Assembly: GCA_041658405.1 (NCBI GenBank)
Contig: JBBAAG010000007.1
Span: 1 to 64,000 of the forward strand
DNA length: 64,000 nucleotides
Origin: Elusimicrobiota bacterium
Lineage (GTDB): Bacteria; Elusimicrobiota; UBA5214; JBBAAG01
Direction: 5' to 3'
Below, in pieces: positions 1-15,000 of the stretch. The translations under genes were made by a program, and so were the position numbers. The stretch's first letter is position 1. Every line of letters starts with the position of its first letter. Under the pieces are notes generated by a model. That model worked only from the letters and a program-made list of their open reading frames with translations, was not told where the DNA came from and did no database searches.

Positions 1-1
1 A

Positions 2-3000
2 TGTGATGAGTATTGGAACCGTAATAGCGGAGCCTCATCTAACCGTTCTGTCCGTGTACGTACGACAGATCCTTATGATGAAATTTGGGGTTATGAGCCA
101 GCGGTTAAGGGTTTGAGTGACGGGCAGGAAACGTTTACCGTGAGGATGGTTAAATACGGTTCATGGGATATTATCGCGGAAGATAATAGCGGGGAAGCTG
201 TGCTATGGTCATCACAGACAATCGCTGGGGTTACCATCAACCGTGATGACGCTGTGAAACTACAGGTATTGTTACCCGGAGAATCAGCGTTGGATGGGCA
301 TCCTAATGGGAAGACTGTTACACCGGATACACAGCAGGCAGGGACATCGTTCGTTGTTACTGCACGTGTGACTGATGGTTACTGGAATAAAGTGTTGGTC
401 AACGAACCGACAGTACAGTTGACAATAACCGATACCTACGGGCTTGTAGATAGCGTGTTGCCTTATAATGCGCAAAAACAGTTATCTGCAGGAGAAAATA
501 CGTTTAACGTAACATTATTCACTGCGAATACGCATCAGATTACTGTAGATGATGTTGACGGTACGGGAACGTTCTATACTTCTACCACCACAATACGGTT
601 CACAGTAAGCCCGCGGGCAGCAAGTAAATTGCTTGTGCTGCACCCTGGTGAAACCAGAGTACAGGGGAAGTATAACGAGACGCCGTATGGTAAACAAGGG
701 TCGCCTGCAGCGCAGGTTGCCGGGACGGCGTTTACGGTTACAGTCTACTCCTGTGATGCGTATTACAATTTGATAAGTACAAACGTTAATGTTTGGTTGG
801 GTTCCAGTAATAGCGCGGATTATTATGCGTCATATTCGCCGTCAACTTCGACTCTAGTGATAAGCTCGACCTATACTGTGACGCTTAAACGTGAACAAAA
901 CACGTTTATCCGGACTTACCACGACGGAGGAGTGACTTTAGTTAACTATCTTTACAATCCGCCGTATACAAATGGCCCTGTGGCGGTAGGGAATAATGCA
1001 GCAACGAAGGTGCAGATATTGGTTCCCGGTGAATCCTTGGATCTTGGTTCTTCCACCGGGAAGACCGGGACGCCGAGTGTTCAGGTAGCGGGTACGGAAT
1101 TCCAGTTGACTCTGCGGTTAGTGGATAGTTATTTCAACCTTGTAGAAACAGGGTATTCTATGCCGACCGCGAGGTTGACTTCTACCGATGGGAATGATGG
1201 TGAGGCACCGTATGGCGCGTATGAGGGCGGCGCGTTCGCAGATTCAACGCTTACCAATGGTGTTGCACAACCGGGTTGGATACTGATTACTGCTTCTACA
1301 ACAGGATGGACTATTACTGCTGATGATATCGCACCGAATAGTTATACTATTGATACCAGTGCAAGTATACCGGTTAAGCCGTATACAACAAATCAGCAGA
1401 AATTATTAGTTGTCCTGCCGGGACAGGCTGTGCAACCGGGGACGTTAACCGGGAAGTCGGGCGCGTCTTCATTACAGACCGCAGGTGTGGCGTTCAATGT
1501 TACTGCATACGCGACTGATAAATATTGGAACAGAATTAATGATACGTTGTACGGTATAAGCCCAACGCAGGGTATTCCGCTGGTATCTATGTCGGATGAT
1601 GATGATAACAACAGCGCAGTGGATTCAGAGGCTTTAGAAGATGGTGTTGGGACGTTCAGCATGATGATGGTTACCGCTGGATCGCATACTGTCACTGCAG
1701 CGGATACCGACGATTCCGGTGTGGCGTTTGAATCGTATTCAACCATACTTTCAACGGTTCAGGCAAATAGCGCGGTTAAACTACAGGTGTTATTACCTGG
1801 TGAAACCGCAGCGCCTGGGAAAGCGCCGTATGATAGTTATACCGGCGGGAAAAATGGTTCTCCGGCTACACAAACTGCCGGGGTGGCGTTTAATGTTACA
1901 GTTCGCGGGACAGATAATTATTGGAATATAAGGAATGACGCTACTGCGTTGGTACAGGTTACTGCTGACGACGTGTATTATTCAACACCTTCAGCAATGT
2001 CATTACTCGGTGGAACGACAGTTGTTTCTCTGACACTTGTCACGGGTAATATGAATCATACAATTTATGCAGTGGATAGCGATGCGTCGCCGTTAGCAAA
2101 GAGTACTTCAACTGCGGTAACAGTTGCTGCGAATGCTTCAGCGCGGTTGCATGTGATCGTACCTGGTGAAACTCTGGAGCAAGGTAAACCGCCGTATGAC
2201 GGGACGGGTGGGAAACTTGGTTCCGCAACGGTACAGACCGCGGGGATAGCGTTTGATGTAACAGTTTATGGTGTAGATAACTGGTATAACCGCACATCAA
2301 CTTCCACACTTGTCTGGGTGACAAGTTCGGATAGTTTTGATATTCATCCGTCAAGCCAGACGTTGATACAGGGTACTACAGGGTTCAGGATGACGTTAGT
2401 CTCCGCAACTGATGCGGCAAACTGGAATAATTCAGGGTGGAGAATCTATGCATACGGGCGGACAACAATGTATAGTTCAACTTCCGCTGCAGTTGCTGTT
2501 ACACCGAATCCGGATACTACGGCTACCGCAAGACGGTTACAGGTATTAGTCCCCGGTGAAACTGCGCAGCAGGGTAAAGCGCCATATACTGATAATACCG
2601 GAGGGAAGAATAGTAGTGTTACAACTCAGACTGCGGGGACGGCGTTTGATGTTACTGTCAACGCATGTGATTACTGGTGGAACCGGTATACAAGCTTTAA
2701 TCCGGCGGTAAATCTTGTCCGTAACGATCCTAATGTTCCGACAGCGCTTAACCAGGTACTGGTTAGCGGTACTACAATATATTCAGTTACCCTTGTTACA
2801 AAGACGGATTCCGGGTGGACTCTGACAGGTTCAGCTGCGGGATATACCGGATTTACTACACCAAATATTGTGGTGATACCTAATACAGCATCAAAATTGT
2901 TGGTACTCATGCCGAACCAGGTGCTCGACCCTGGGACTGATGATGGGCGTGAAACTACTGGTTCAACAACTCAAACCGCGGGGACGGCGTTCCAGGTTAC

Positions 3001-6000
3001 CGTCTATGCTTGTGATAATTGGTTTAACTATCAGCCTATAGAAAGTCCGTCACCGAATTCTGGTGTGCGGCTTGAGACATCTGACCTCTATGACACTCAT
3101 CCTGCGACAAGAACGCTGGCCAGCGGGACAACAGTGTTTATGGTAACTTGTGTAACTGCGGGTAATGGGAATTATATTACTGTCACAGACACATCCGCAC
3201 CGATTATGACGGCAAATGTGTCAGATACGTTCACTACATTAGCGGCCGTACCGGATAGGTTGCAGGTGTTGGTACCGAACCAAACCGCGTTACCGGGATC
3301 GCCTGCCGGTAAGTCAGGGACTGTCCAGGCACAGACTGCCGGTGTGGAATTCACTGTTACCGTCAACGCCACTGACGCGTACTGGAACCTTGTGGATGAT
3401 GCGTCGTATGTGCGGATTGATACTTCGGATAATTGGGATATCCATCCTTCAACATCGCAGCTGGTTTCCGGGACAACGCAGTTTACAGTCACACTTGTCT
3501 CTGCACGGACAGATCATGTTATCTCTGCAGTCGATACCACAGCGCCGGCTCTTACCACCAGTACAAGTACTGTGGTTACTGTTATACCCAAAACTAATAT
3601 TGACGGTGAACTTAAATTACAGGTAATCGTTCCTGGTGAAACTGCGGAGCCGGGTAAATGGGATAACAGTATCAATACCTTACCGTTTGGTAAACTTGGG
3701 ACACCCAGCCAGCAGACTGCCGGTGTACCGTTTACTATTACTGTTAATTTAGTGGATAAATACTGGAACCGTGTATCGCGTAATGCGCCGTTAGTGAGTA
3801 TTCTCTCTGAAGATCCCTATGATACCGAGCCGTCAAATAAGACATTACAGAATGGGACAACAACGTTTAGTATTACATACTACACCAGCGGGTGGGCAAT
3901 ACAACCGTCAAGCTGGTCTATTACAGTACAGGATGCGGATACAGATACGCCGGAGTATTCTCTTAGTACAAGCCCTAAGATTACGGTTAATCCTGGCCTT
4001 GCTAAGAAATTGCAAATAATTGTGCCGGGTGAAACCTGGGTTGCTGGAAAAAATACTGGGCAGCTTGGGAAGTCGGAATCAAGTTCGCCGACTGCACAGG
4101 TTGCAGGGACAACGTTTACCGTTACAGTCCAGGCATGCGATGATTACTGGAATGTAAGAAATGATAATCCTGTTGTTACTGTAAACACTGATGATACAAA
4201 TGATACTGACCCCGGGACTGTTGGGTTGACACAGGGACGCGCGAGTGTTGATGTTACCTTCCTTACTGCAACGGAGACAGGATGGGTTATTAGTTCTCCT
4301 CTAGTGGGAAGTTATAGTGCGTATACTTCACCCAAGGTTATAGTAAATCCGGCACCGCCGACACGGTTGTTGTGCATAGTGCCTAATGAAACATATAAGC
4401 CGGGGAGTGCGACGGGTAAGACTGGAACTGTTATCGCACAGCGCGCAGGGATTCCGTTTACTGTTACTGCGTTGATCACAGATAATCAGTGGAACGTTGT
4501 GCCGTCTACCAGCGCTAGCTTGATGGTTGAGACCGAGGATCCGTATGATATTCATCCTACCACTGCGCCGACATCCAGCGGTGTGCTGTCGTTTGATATG
4601 GAATTCCACCGCGCAATACTTGGTTCAACAAGTTATCGTATTACGTTATCAACGGCTTACGGGAATCCGCTTACAAGTTATCAAACTGTGCCTATAGAGT
4701 CACAACCGGGGAATTCTGTTAAATTACAATTATTAGTTCCGGGTGAATCCGCAGATGCAGGGTCTTCCACTGGTAAAACCGGGGCGCCAAATACGCAGGT
4801 GGCGGATGAAATGTTTAATGTTACGGTTAATGTCGTAGATAAATATTGGAACCTGGTGAGTACTGACACAACTGTTATGTTACGCTCAAGCGATCCGTTC
4901 TTTGTAGCGCCCAGTAATAAACCTACTGGTTTAGGGTTTACGAATATCTGGCCTACACTGGTTACTGCGACCACCACAGGATGGACACTCACAGCTTCTA
5001 CTGCAACGGGTGCAACTAACGGCCATCTGCAGAATAATACATCACCTAATATCAAAGTCTTAGCCGGTGCGCCGTCGAACTTACTTGTAGTATTACCGGG
5101 TGAACAGTCACTACCGGGTTCTTCCACAGGGAAGGAAGGGACACCGGCATTACAGACCGCAGGAGTTGCGTTCCCTGTTACTGTATACGCGACTGACCGT
5201 AAATGGAACCTCTGTGAATCAACGTCAATTGTGAAGATTACAACCAATGATTTATATGACATTGAGCCGTCAACACAGAGCCTGGTGATGGGGACAACCA
5301 TATTCTATATTGAACTTGTTACGGCTAATAACGGCACGCAAAGTACGGTGAATAAATATACTACTATTTTCAGTTCTGATGTCAGCCCGATCCCGGATGT
5401 TGATAAGTTAATAGCCGGAAATGCTGCTGTTCAGCTGTCACCTGCTACAGCTTCATATCTGCAGTTGCTTATGCCTGGTGAAACGCATATTCCCGGGAAG
5501 ACACCGTGGTATCCAGGTACAGGTGGCAAAACAGGGACGCCTGCAACGCTTAACGCGGGGACAACGTATTATGTTACCGTCAACGCGTGTGATAAGTATT
5601 GGAATATAAATCCTTCAGCGCAGCCGCTGGCAAAGGTGTACACCACAGACGTTTATGATACCGATCCTTTGTCTACTCAGCTTATTCAGGGTTCGAATAC
5701 TTTTGCTATTAAGCTGCATCGCGCAACGTTATCTCAGGGATTAACCGAGAAGGTTACTGCCTACGCGCAGCATGATAACGATCCTCAACAATATACTCCG
5801 TATTTTTCGCCAGGATTTAATGTTACTCCGGAACCCGATGGGCAGGGGATTAGGATATTGTTGATGTTAGTTCCCAATCAGGTTCATGTACCTGGATCAG
5901 TTACTGGAAAGACGGGAAGTGTTGTGCAGCAAACCGCAGGGCAGCCGTTTGCAGTAACCGTTCATGCTGTGGATTCGTTTAATAATATAGAACCCGGCGC

Positions 6001-9000
6001 GCAACCGAGAGTATCCTTAACCTCTACCGATCCTAATGACGGGACAGATTCAGAAACCGGTATTGGGTGGGATATTACGGAACAGCCGCTAGTGAATGGG
6101 TCAACTGTGTTTATGGCGAATCTTGTTACTGCGAACACTTCGCATGTACTTACCGCCTGGGATTCGGATGAAAGCGGGACATATTTTGGTTCTGTTCTTT
6201 CACCGAGTATTTATACCACACCGGGCACGCCAGTTAAACTACAAGTCGTTCTCCCGGGTGAAACCGCGAAACCGAATACTGCGTCAGGGAAAATCGGGAC
6301 GCCCGCAATTCAAACCGCAGGGACTAGGTTTGATACTACCGTAAAATGCACGGATGTACTGTGGAACGTAGTTACAGGTGCTAATCCAACAGTTAGGATT
6401 GAAACTAATGATGTATACGATACCGAACCCGCGGCTTATCCTTTACAAGACGGGGAAGGGGCGTTTGGGATTACTCTCATCACAGCAAATACGTCGCATA
6501 GTATGTGGGCTTATGATACAGGGTTGGTGTATTCAACAGGGACATCCACGATGTTTACAGTTCAAAAGTCTACATGGACACGGTTGTTCGTAATGTTACC
6601 CGGTGAAACCTGGATACCTGGTAAGCCGCCATATGATGGTACTGGCGGAAAAAGCGGAACGCCGAATATTCAGACTGCCGGGTCAATGTGTTCTATAACG
6701 GTATACGCTACGGATAATTATTATAACCTGAACACAGGAGCTGATAAGATAGTTTCTGTTACAACTACGGATAAGTATGATGATCCTGTAACAGCGCAGG
6801 CTGGGTTGAGTTTCGGTGTTGCTAACTTTAACTTAGTAATGGTTACTGCTGATACACAAACAATTACCGCGCAGACAAGCGCTGCGGGGGTTAGTACCGG
6901 TACTGCAAATGTTTATATACAACCCTCAACAAAGTCAAGGTTGTTAGTCCTCGCTCCGGGTGAGGTTCAGGAGCCCGGGGAATGGGGTGCTACTGCACCA
7001 ACTGCTTCTTCACCATACGGTAAAACAGGGACGCCTGTTACTCAAACCGCGGGTGTTGCGTTTAACGTTACCGTAAAATCATGTGACGCGTATTTTAATA
7101 CTGTATCAGAGACCCCGGTGGTGACATTAGCGACGGATGATAATTATGATACTGAACCTTCAGCGTTTGGGCTCTCCAACGGGATCGGTGTATCAACAGT
7201 GACTTTAGTTACAGAAAAACAAACTGTTATCACAGCAACTGCGAATTCGTATACGTCAAACGTGACACAGAGTATCAATGTTAACCCGAATGCACCGAAT
7301 AAGTTAATCGTTCTAGTCCCGGGTGAAACTGCTGTTAATGGTAAACATAACTCCGCACCGTTTGGTAAAACCGGGACGCCTACAACTCAAACCGCGGGGG
7401 TGGCGTTCAATGTTACCGTCCGGTGCGTTGACGATTTCTGGAATATTACAAGCTCTGCGCCGGCGGTATTGACTACATCACAGGATAACTGGGATATTGA
7501 ACCGTCAACCAGAAGTTTGTCTAATGGTTCTACCACATTTGCGTATACACTTGTCACAGCTACTACCGGCGGGTTTACGATTACCGCGACAGATCAAAAT
7601 TATGAAAGTAGGCCCGGTGGTGCGTATGCTGCATATACATCCACAAAAGTTGTTGTTATACCTAACACCGTTCGGAAATTACAGGTTCTTGTCCCCGGTG
7701 AAAGTATTATCTCAGGGAAGCCGTTTAACGGGAGTTATGATTCAGTATATGGCGGAAAAACAGGGTCTACGTCGTTACAGGCCGCGGGGGTGCCGTTCAC
7801 TGTTACAGTGACCGCATGTGATGATTACTGGAACCTCGTATCAAGTGAGTACTCGGAAGTAAACGTCGTGTCGTCCGATCCGTGGGATGTGGAACCCATT
7901 AACGAAGTGCTTATGGCAGGGACAACCGGGTTCACGTTTACAATGGTTACTGCAAGCACAGTAACCTTCACCGCATCGAATCCGGAAGGTATACGTATGG
8001 GCGGGAGTTTGTACGCATACACGTCAAACATTACGACTGTAACCTATAATACCGCGTCGAAGCTGCAGCTCTTACTCCCGGGTGAAACCGCAGTCCCTGG
8101 AAAACCTGTTTATACAGATACTACCGGCGGGAAAACGGGTACGCCAAGTAATCAGCGTGCCGGTGTGGCGTTTACCGTAACAGTTAATGCTGTAGATAAT
8201 TATTGGAACCGTATAGCGAATAATACTACGCTGGTAAACATGCAGACAAGTGATTTATACGACGATGAAGCTGTATTATCAACAAAATCCTTAATCGCGG
8301 GGACTACGCAGTTTACCGTAACGCTCGTAACTGCTGATATGGGGCAGACTGGGACGGTATACTACGCTACATCAACTTTAACTGCGTTAAGTAATTCAGG
8401 GTATGCGTCATACACAAGCCCGCAGGTGGCGGTATATCCCAACAGCGCGGTTAAGTTGCAAGTATTGGTTGCGGGTGAAACCGCAGTCCCTGGAAAATAT
8501 GATAACGGTAACAATTCTGCGCCATACGGAAAGTCAGGGACGCCAAGTACTATCACCGCCGGAGTGGGATTCTATACCACAGTTAATGCAGTGGATACCT
8601 GGTGGAACCGTGATAATACGTGGAGCCAGTTGGTAACCGTACAGACCTCTGACCCGTATGATAAGGAAAGTATTGCTAACGCGTTATTGTATGGTAAAAA
8701 CTCGTCGTTCTTAACAGCGCTGGTTTCAGCGTCAAGCACAGCTACTGTTACCGCTACAACCGGTGCGGGGCTTGCTTCTGACCAGTCGCCATACATTACT
8801 GTTGTACCGAATACAGTGAAGAAGTTGGTTACATTATTACCGAATCAAACACTGGTTAATGGTAAGAACACACAGCCGGAAGGTAGAACCGGTACCGTGG
8901 CATCACAGTATGCCGGGGTTAAATTCCACGCGACTGTTGCTGCGACTGATGATTATTATAACCTCGTGAGTACGGTTAATCATATTATTGAAATGCGTAC

Positions 9001-12000
9001 CACTGATCCTTATGGAATTCCAGGGATTTCTCCAGTATCATACACAAATGCTGATATGTATAACGGTATTGCGATTGCTACGATTACGTTTACTACCGCG
9101 AACCAGAACCGCAGGGTTGAAGCGTATGATGGTAATCCAGCGGAGCCTGTGTTAGCATATTCTACGAGTTCATTAACCTGGGTATATCCTGGTGAGGTTA
9201 AACGTTTGCAAGTATTACTCCCTGGTGAAGTCGGGTTACCGGGTTCTCCTTCCGGGAAGACATCAGCATTGCCAACTCAGCAGATAGCGGGTGTGCCGTT
9301 TAATGTTACCGTAAACGCTGCGGATGAGTATTGGAACCTCACCCCGGCAACACCGACCGTGGTATTGACCACAGCTGACTTGTATGACACAGAACCCGCA
9401 CCGCAGGCATTGGTGAATGGTTATGGAGTATTTTCTGTGTCATTAGTCACAGCGTCAACTTCAACAGTAACGGTGGCGGATACAGGATTTGTACCGGATC
9501 TCGATAATAATACAAGTGCAGTAGTAAATGTTTATCACAACAGCCCTGCAAAACTCGTGGCGATACTGCCTGGGCAAACCTTTGTCCCGGGAAGTTCAAG
9601 CGGGAAAACCGGAACTCCTGCAACACAAACTGCGGGGACTACTTTCAATGCTACTGTCCGGGTGGTTGATTCTAACTGGAACTGGATCAATGATCTTAAG
9701 GATTTATCATCGAATGATAATAGTGAAGCAACGGTTGATTTTAGCTCACCGCTTGATAATTATGATACCCTGGAGACCGCTCAACAGGTTACCACCAGCG
9801 GGCAGGTGATTTTTGTGCCGCAGTTAATCGTGGCATCAACTTCGCATTATCTTACATTTAACACGCGGTCAAGCCCTAGTTATACGGGGTATAATACTTC
9901 TGTATTTACGGTCAGGCATAATATGTCTATAACTCATTTACAGGTACTCGTTCCCGGGATGACAAGGGTACCTGGAAAAGTGACTAATGCTCCTGAATCG
10001 TTGTGGTACCGCAGCAGTGATGATTATGGTGACGGGCGTACAGGTGCGCCGCGTGCTCAAACCGCGGGGGTGCCATTCCTGGTTACCGCAAATCTTGTGG
10101 ATTCATTCTATAACCTCGCAAATACAGTGGGCCAGCCGAATGTTAAAATTCAAACATCTGATCCGTATGATACAGAAGAACCTAGCGGGCAGCCGTTGAA
10201 CCTTGGTACCCGCGAATTTGTTGTTACATTACGGTCAAAGGCGAGTAATAATACGGTTACGGCTTTGGATGATGCACAGATGTACTTACAGAATACTAGC
10301 CCGCAGTTTGTGGTGAACTCTTCCGCACCGGTGAAGTTATTGGTCCTGTTGCCAGGGGAACAAGCGGTGTATGGGTCAAGTTATGGGAGGTATGAGGTTT
10401 ATCGTACGACTCAAATAGCAGGGAACGGGGTTAGTGTGCGCGTAAATCTTGTTGACGCGTATAATAACATTGTGGAAAGCGTTCCTACCGGCCCGATGGT
10501 GAGGTTACAGACAAATAACCCGCATCCAAATAATACCATGGATTCTGCTGAATTACAGAACGGGTCGAATCTGTTAACTGTTAATTTCAAAACAGCAGGG
10601 ACATCGTGGACCGTAACCGCTGTAGATGCGAGTACACCAACGTTGTATGCATCAGGAACGTCGTCGGAGTTTACAATGTATCCGTCAGATGCTTATCGTT
10701 TGGGTATAAGCGATGTACCGTCAATTATGACTGCAGGTGAGGCGGTTAATGTCCGTGTAACTGCGTATGACCAATATGAGAATATAGTCGGTACCGGGCC
10801 TAAGATATTTAAGGGGCAGGTGTATCTTGATGCGCAGACGTATAGTTCTGATCCGTTGCATAAACAAAATCCTACATTGATGGGGACAAAGATACTTACT
10901 GGTGATACGTTAGTAAAACATATCAATTTCTGGCAAACATTTGTTGAGGCAGATAACGGGACGCATATGTTTAATAATACCGCAATCCTCAGAAAAGCGG
11001 GCACGCAGTGGATCCGCGCAATCGCAGGGTTTGATGGGTATAACGAAATAACCAAACCTACAGGTATACGCGATGGGTTGCTTAGTAATATTACCGTGCG
11101 GCCGGGTGAACTTGCGAATGTTATCGTAGATCCTGTCATAAACGAACAAGTGTCTGCAGGTAGCCCTGCAGAGATCGGGCGTAGGCAGATCACCGGGCAG
11201 TTGTCTGACTTGTTTGATAACACAGTCGCTACAACAACAACGGTTAGTTTTGAGGTGTTCAACGTGCGCGGGGCAACGGGGACTATTAAAACTGTGGTGG
11301 GAGGGTTGCCGGCAGAGGTTGTGATTTCTACGGTTACTGATACGTTAGGGCGTGCCGGTTTTAGTATTCCTTATTACCTGTTTATATCAACAAAAGCAGG
11401 GGATTATTGTCAGGTTAAGGTTTCTGTTTCCAGCAGCGTGTACGGTGTGAGCGGTGTGATGACTACGATAGGCGGTGTGCCGTACAAGATAGTAGTTGTC
11501 GATGAACCGGATGAGATATTAGCTGGGATCATAAGTACACCGTTTACGGTTGAACGCCGGGATTATTTTAATAATGCTACGTGGCTGACGAAAAGTAATA
11601 TTCCGTTGGTTACAAATGCACCGGGGGATAATATTAGCGATCATAGTTTCTATTTACCAGAGGCAGAGGATAACATTCCAATAACTTTTGTGGAGATCTT
11701 TGAAGGACAGACACAGGTGCAGTTCAGGTATTCCGATAAATGGGCATCGTACCCGGCAAATGATGACCTGTACCCCGGTAAAGGCGCAGTGGGTGAGTTT
11801 GTGCGGCCCTCCACAGGTAAGTGGATTATCACTATGTCTAATGTAGGTAACTGGGTGGAAAATTATCCTATCACCGTGCATCCAAACCAGGTTGCCAAGG
11901 TTGGGTTTGACACACCGTCACGTACGCTGCGTGCAGGGTTATTCCGTGATGCTAATACCAATGTTACACAGAAGTTGCAGATAGAGTTGCAGGATCAGTA

Positions 12001-15000
12001 TGGTAACCCGCGGGTGGCAACACAAACCGTAATTGTGAACCTGTTATCGGATTCGTTAGCGAATTATCTTATTGATGATTTCTCTATTCGATACCCGTAC
12101 TCGTTCTCATTGTCTTCAAATCCGTGGGTACATACTACATCAGTGACGATTGAAGCGAATAATTATTATTCCGACTTCTATTATCGTGACACTCGCGCAT
12201 CAGATCGGTATAACCCTAAGGGTACAAAACCGACAGTCACAGCGGATGCGCGCGGGTTTAACTCCTCATGGGTGCCCGGTACACAGTTGCAGGTGATTAA
12301 AGCGGATTATATTACACAGTTGAATTTTACCAATGCACTGCAGACTTTGAAGGCAGGGGCAACTTCGTATCATAACGTGCAGCTGCAGGATAAGTATGAA
12401 AACCCGTCACCGGTTAAGATGACGGATTTTGATGCTATAGATGAACCTTTTGTACGGGTAAACTTGTGGTCGGATTCGTCTGGGCAGGTTAGGTTCTCAT
12501 CGGGTAGCGCACGGGATTGGCGTAATACTACATATCAATTGCAGATAGCATCGGATTCTTATGACGCAACTGTATGGCATTCAGATACTAAAGCGGGACA
12601 GCATAATATTTATGCTTTGGATAATAAAGGGCGAGGGTGGGGTCAGGCGAAACAGGTGGTTACTGTAACACCAGAAATAGTGTCTAAGATTGTCTTTACT
12701 ACACTGCCACGGCGTTTGATTGCGGGGACTACTATAGAATATTTCCCGGATTATGAAACAGGTTCACAGATTGATACCGTGATGCAGTTGCAGACACGTG
12801 ATAGGTATGATAATGAATCGCCGGTTACTGAAGATAAAACAATTAAGTTATATTCAACTTCCAAGAATAAGAGGTTTAATGCTACTGCTACGGAAACCGG
12901 CTGGTCGGAAGATAAGGATCTTATAATCCAGACCGGGCAAAGCGTTGCGTCGTTCTATTATCAAGATACTATGGTTGCTTCCCCGACTGTCACAGGCACG
13001 GAATTTCCTGGTCAGGGTTGGGAAGATGCCCAGCAACAGCAGGTTATTACACCGAATGCTGCAACATATTTCTCTATCAACCATAATTATGAAACAACCG
13101 GGCTTAGTGTTGATACCCCCGGGATTATTAGAGTTACCGCGCGGGATAAGAATCAGAATATAGCTACAGGGGATCCTATAAACGGGCAGTATTATACCGG
13201 GAAAGTGATGTACTGGACTATCTCAACGACGGCAACAGCAAATCCGCCGATGTATAGATTTACGAAGGAAGATAGCGGTGTATCAACGTTCCTGCTTCAG
13301 GATGTTATGCAGGAAAAGTTGATCATCGGTGCAACGGATTATGATGATCATTCAATACACGGTGTTACTAATGACGGGGCGCATTCTTCTGCTGATTTGG
13401 ATACCGTCGGGGTTCTAATGATTCCTACAGATATTGCGCCGGAAGATGGTGATCAGGATAAGGCGGATAAGGGTATTGCAAAAGCGTTATACCAGGGCCA
13501 GGGAACTATGACGGATACTCCAAGCCCTGCAGCTATGATGTTCATGAGGTTAGCTGTTGCTCCTTTGGCAAAAGCTGCAACTAACTATGCGAATTTAACT
13601 AGAGTCAGAATATATAAGAAAGGAACGTTGCCGTATAATCAGGTGACAGAAGTTGCATTATACAAAGATAAGAATGGTAACGGTACTTTTGAGGGTGATA
13701 AAACACTTAATGACCGTGGTAGTGCATCGGATACTTATTTATGTTCTGCTAAATTTAATGTTCAGGATTATGCTGACTTAGAACTGCCTTCAGTGGAGAA
13801 AATAGCAGATGAAGAAATTGTATTATTCATAACAGTTCGTATACCTGTGGATGCCGACCGGGATAAGACATTAGGGGTTGAGGTCAGGGATTCCGGGCAT
13901 TTGTTTATGACACCAGAATCTACTGCCAAAACAGCGAAGAATAATTTCCCGGCGTTGTCATATGAGTCAATAATATCAGTCCCGCCGGAAAAGGTTAGTG
14001 CACTGTCAAAGAGTGTTTCAGCAACTTATATTGACCTAAGCCAGGATGATAAGCCGGTGATTACGGCCTCAGATGTGCCTCAGGGAACGCCGAATGCTGC
14101 AATGTTGATGCTTGGATTCTGGACTAAGCAGTTCCCAGGTAGGTTGGATAAAATTAAGGTTATGCATATCGTTGGTGATCAAGGATCGGATACTGATATT
14201 AAAGACGTAAAGTTGTGGCTTGATAGTAATAGAAATAAGACATTTGACCCGAACCTTGACGTGCCTGTATCCAAACCTATATCATTTGAGAGTAATGCCG
14301 CGTATCTGGATATAATAAATAATACTGAGTATGACCAGATAACGCCGGCGACTAATTATTATTTCATCACTTTTGGATTCAATGATTCTGCTGTGCTTGG
14401 TTCAAAACACGCGGCGGAGATATTGTTCCATCCGGATATCGTTCCTATTGATTGTACTATTAATACCGAAAATGCGGAATCTATATGGCCGATGACAAGC
14501 GGTAAGGTGACTGTTACCGCAACAAAGGATACGATGGTTGTTAAACCGGTCTTTGTCGGTCAGGGTTCTGCGACTCAGGGGGATAAGGATTTTGTGATGG
14601 TAAGGCTGGATATGAACGCGTTGTCGCATACCGTCATATGGAAATCGTTAAAGTTAGATCGCACTGGCGGAGGCGGGGATAGTGATATCAAAGAGATTAA
14701 TATATATAAAGATTTAACACCCAAGACCAGTGTTGTGCAGCAGATTGAGGTGACGGATACTGTTATATGGGTAAACTCGACAAGAGGATTCCTTGATAAT
14801 GGAACGCTGGCTATCGGGACTGAAAAAATTAATTATATGTCTAAAGTAAGTAGTAATTCTATGGCCGGGTTCTTAGTGGCTGCAAACGGGCGCGGGGTTG
14901 AGAATACAACCGCGCAGGTTCATAAAGTGGATTCTGAGGTAGTAGGCCGGCCGGATGGTATGCTGACAGAATTTGAAACTGCAGGTAAGGCTGGGTTGGC

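Noticed and set aside
4681..5301. Long antisense open frame (206 codons) in the giant gene, and others such as 10693-11262
   Set aside because: They mirror the biased codons of the repeat gene, lack ribosome sites and show no recognisable protein features.
251..10690. CRISPR or tandem DNA repeat array
   Set aside because: The period is about 373 bases, units vary in length and DNA sequence, and the reading frame is uninterrupted; these are protein-domain repeats.
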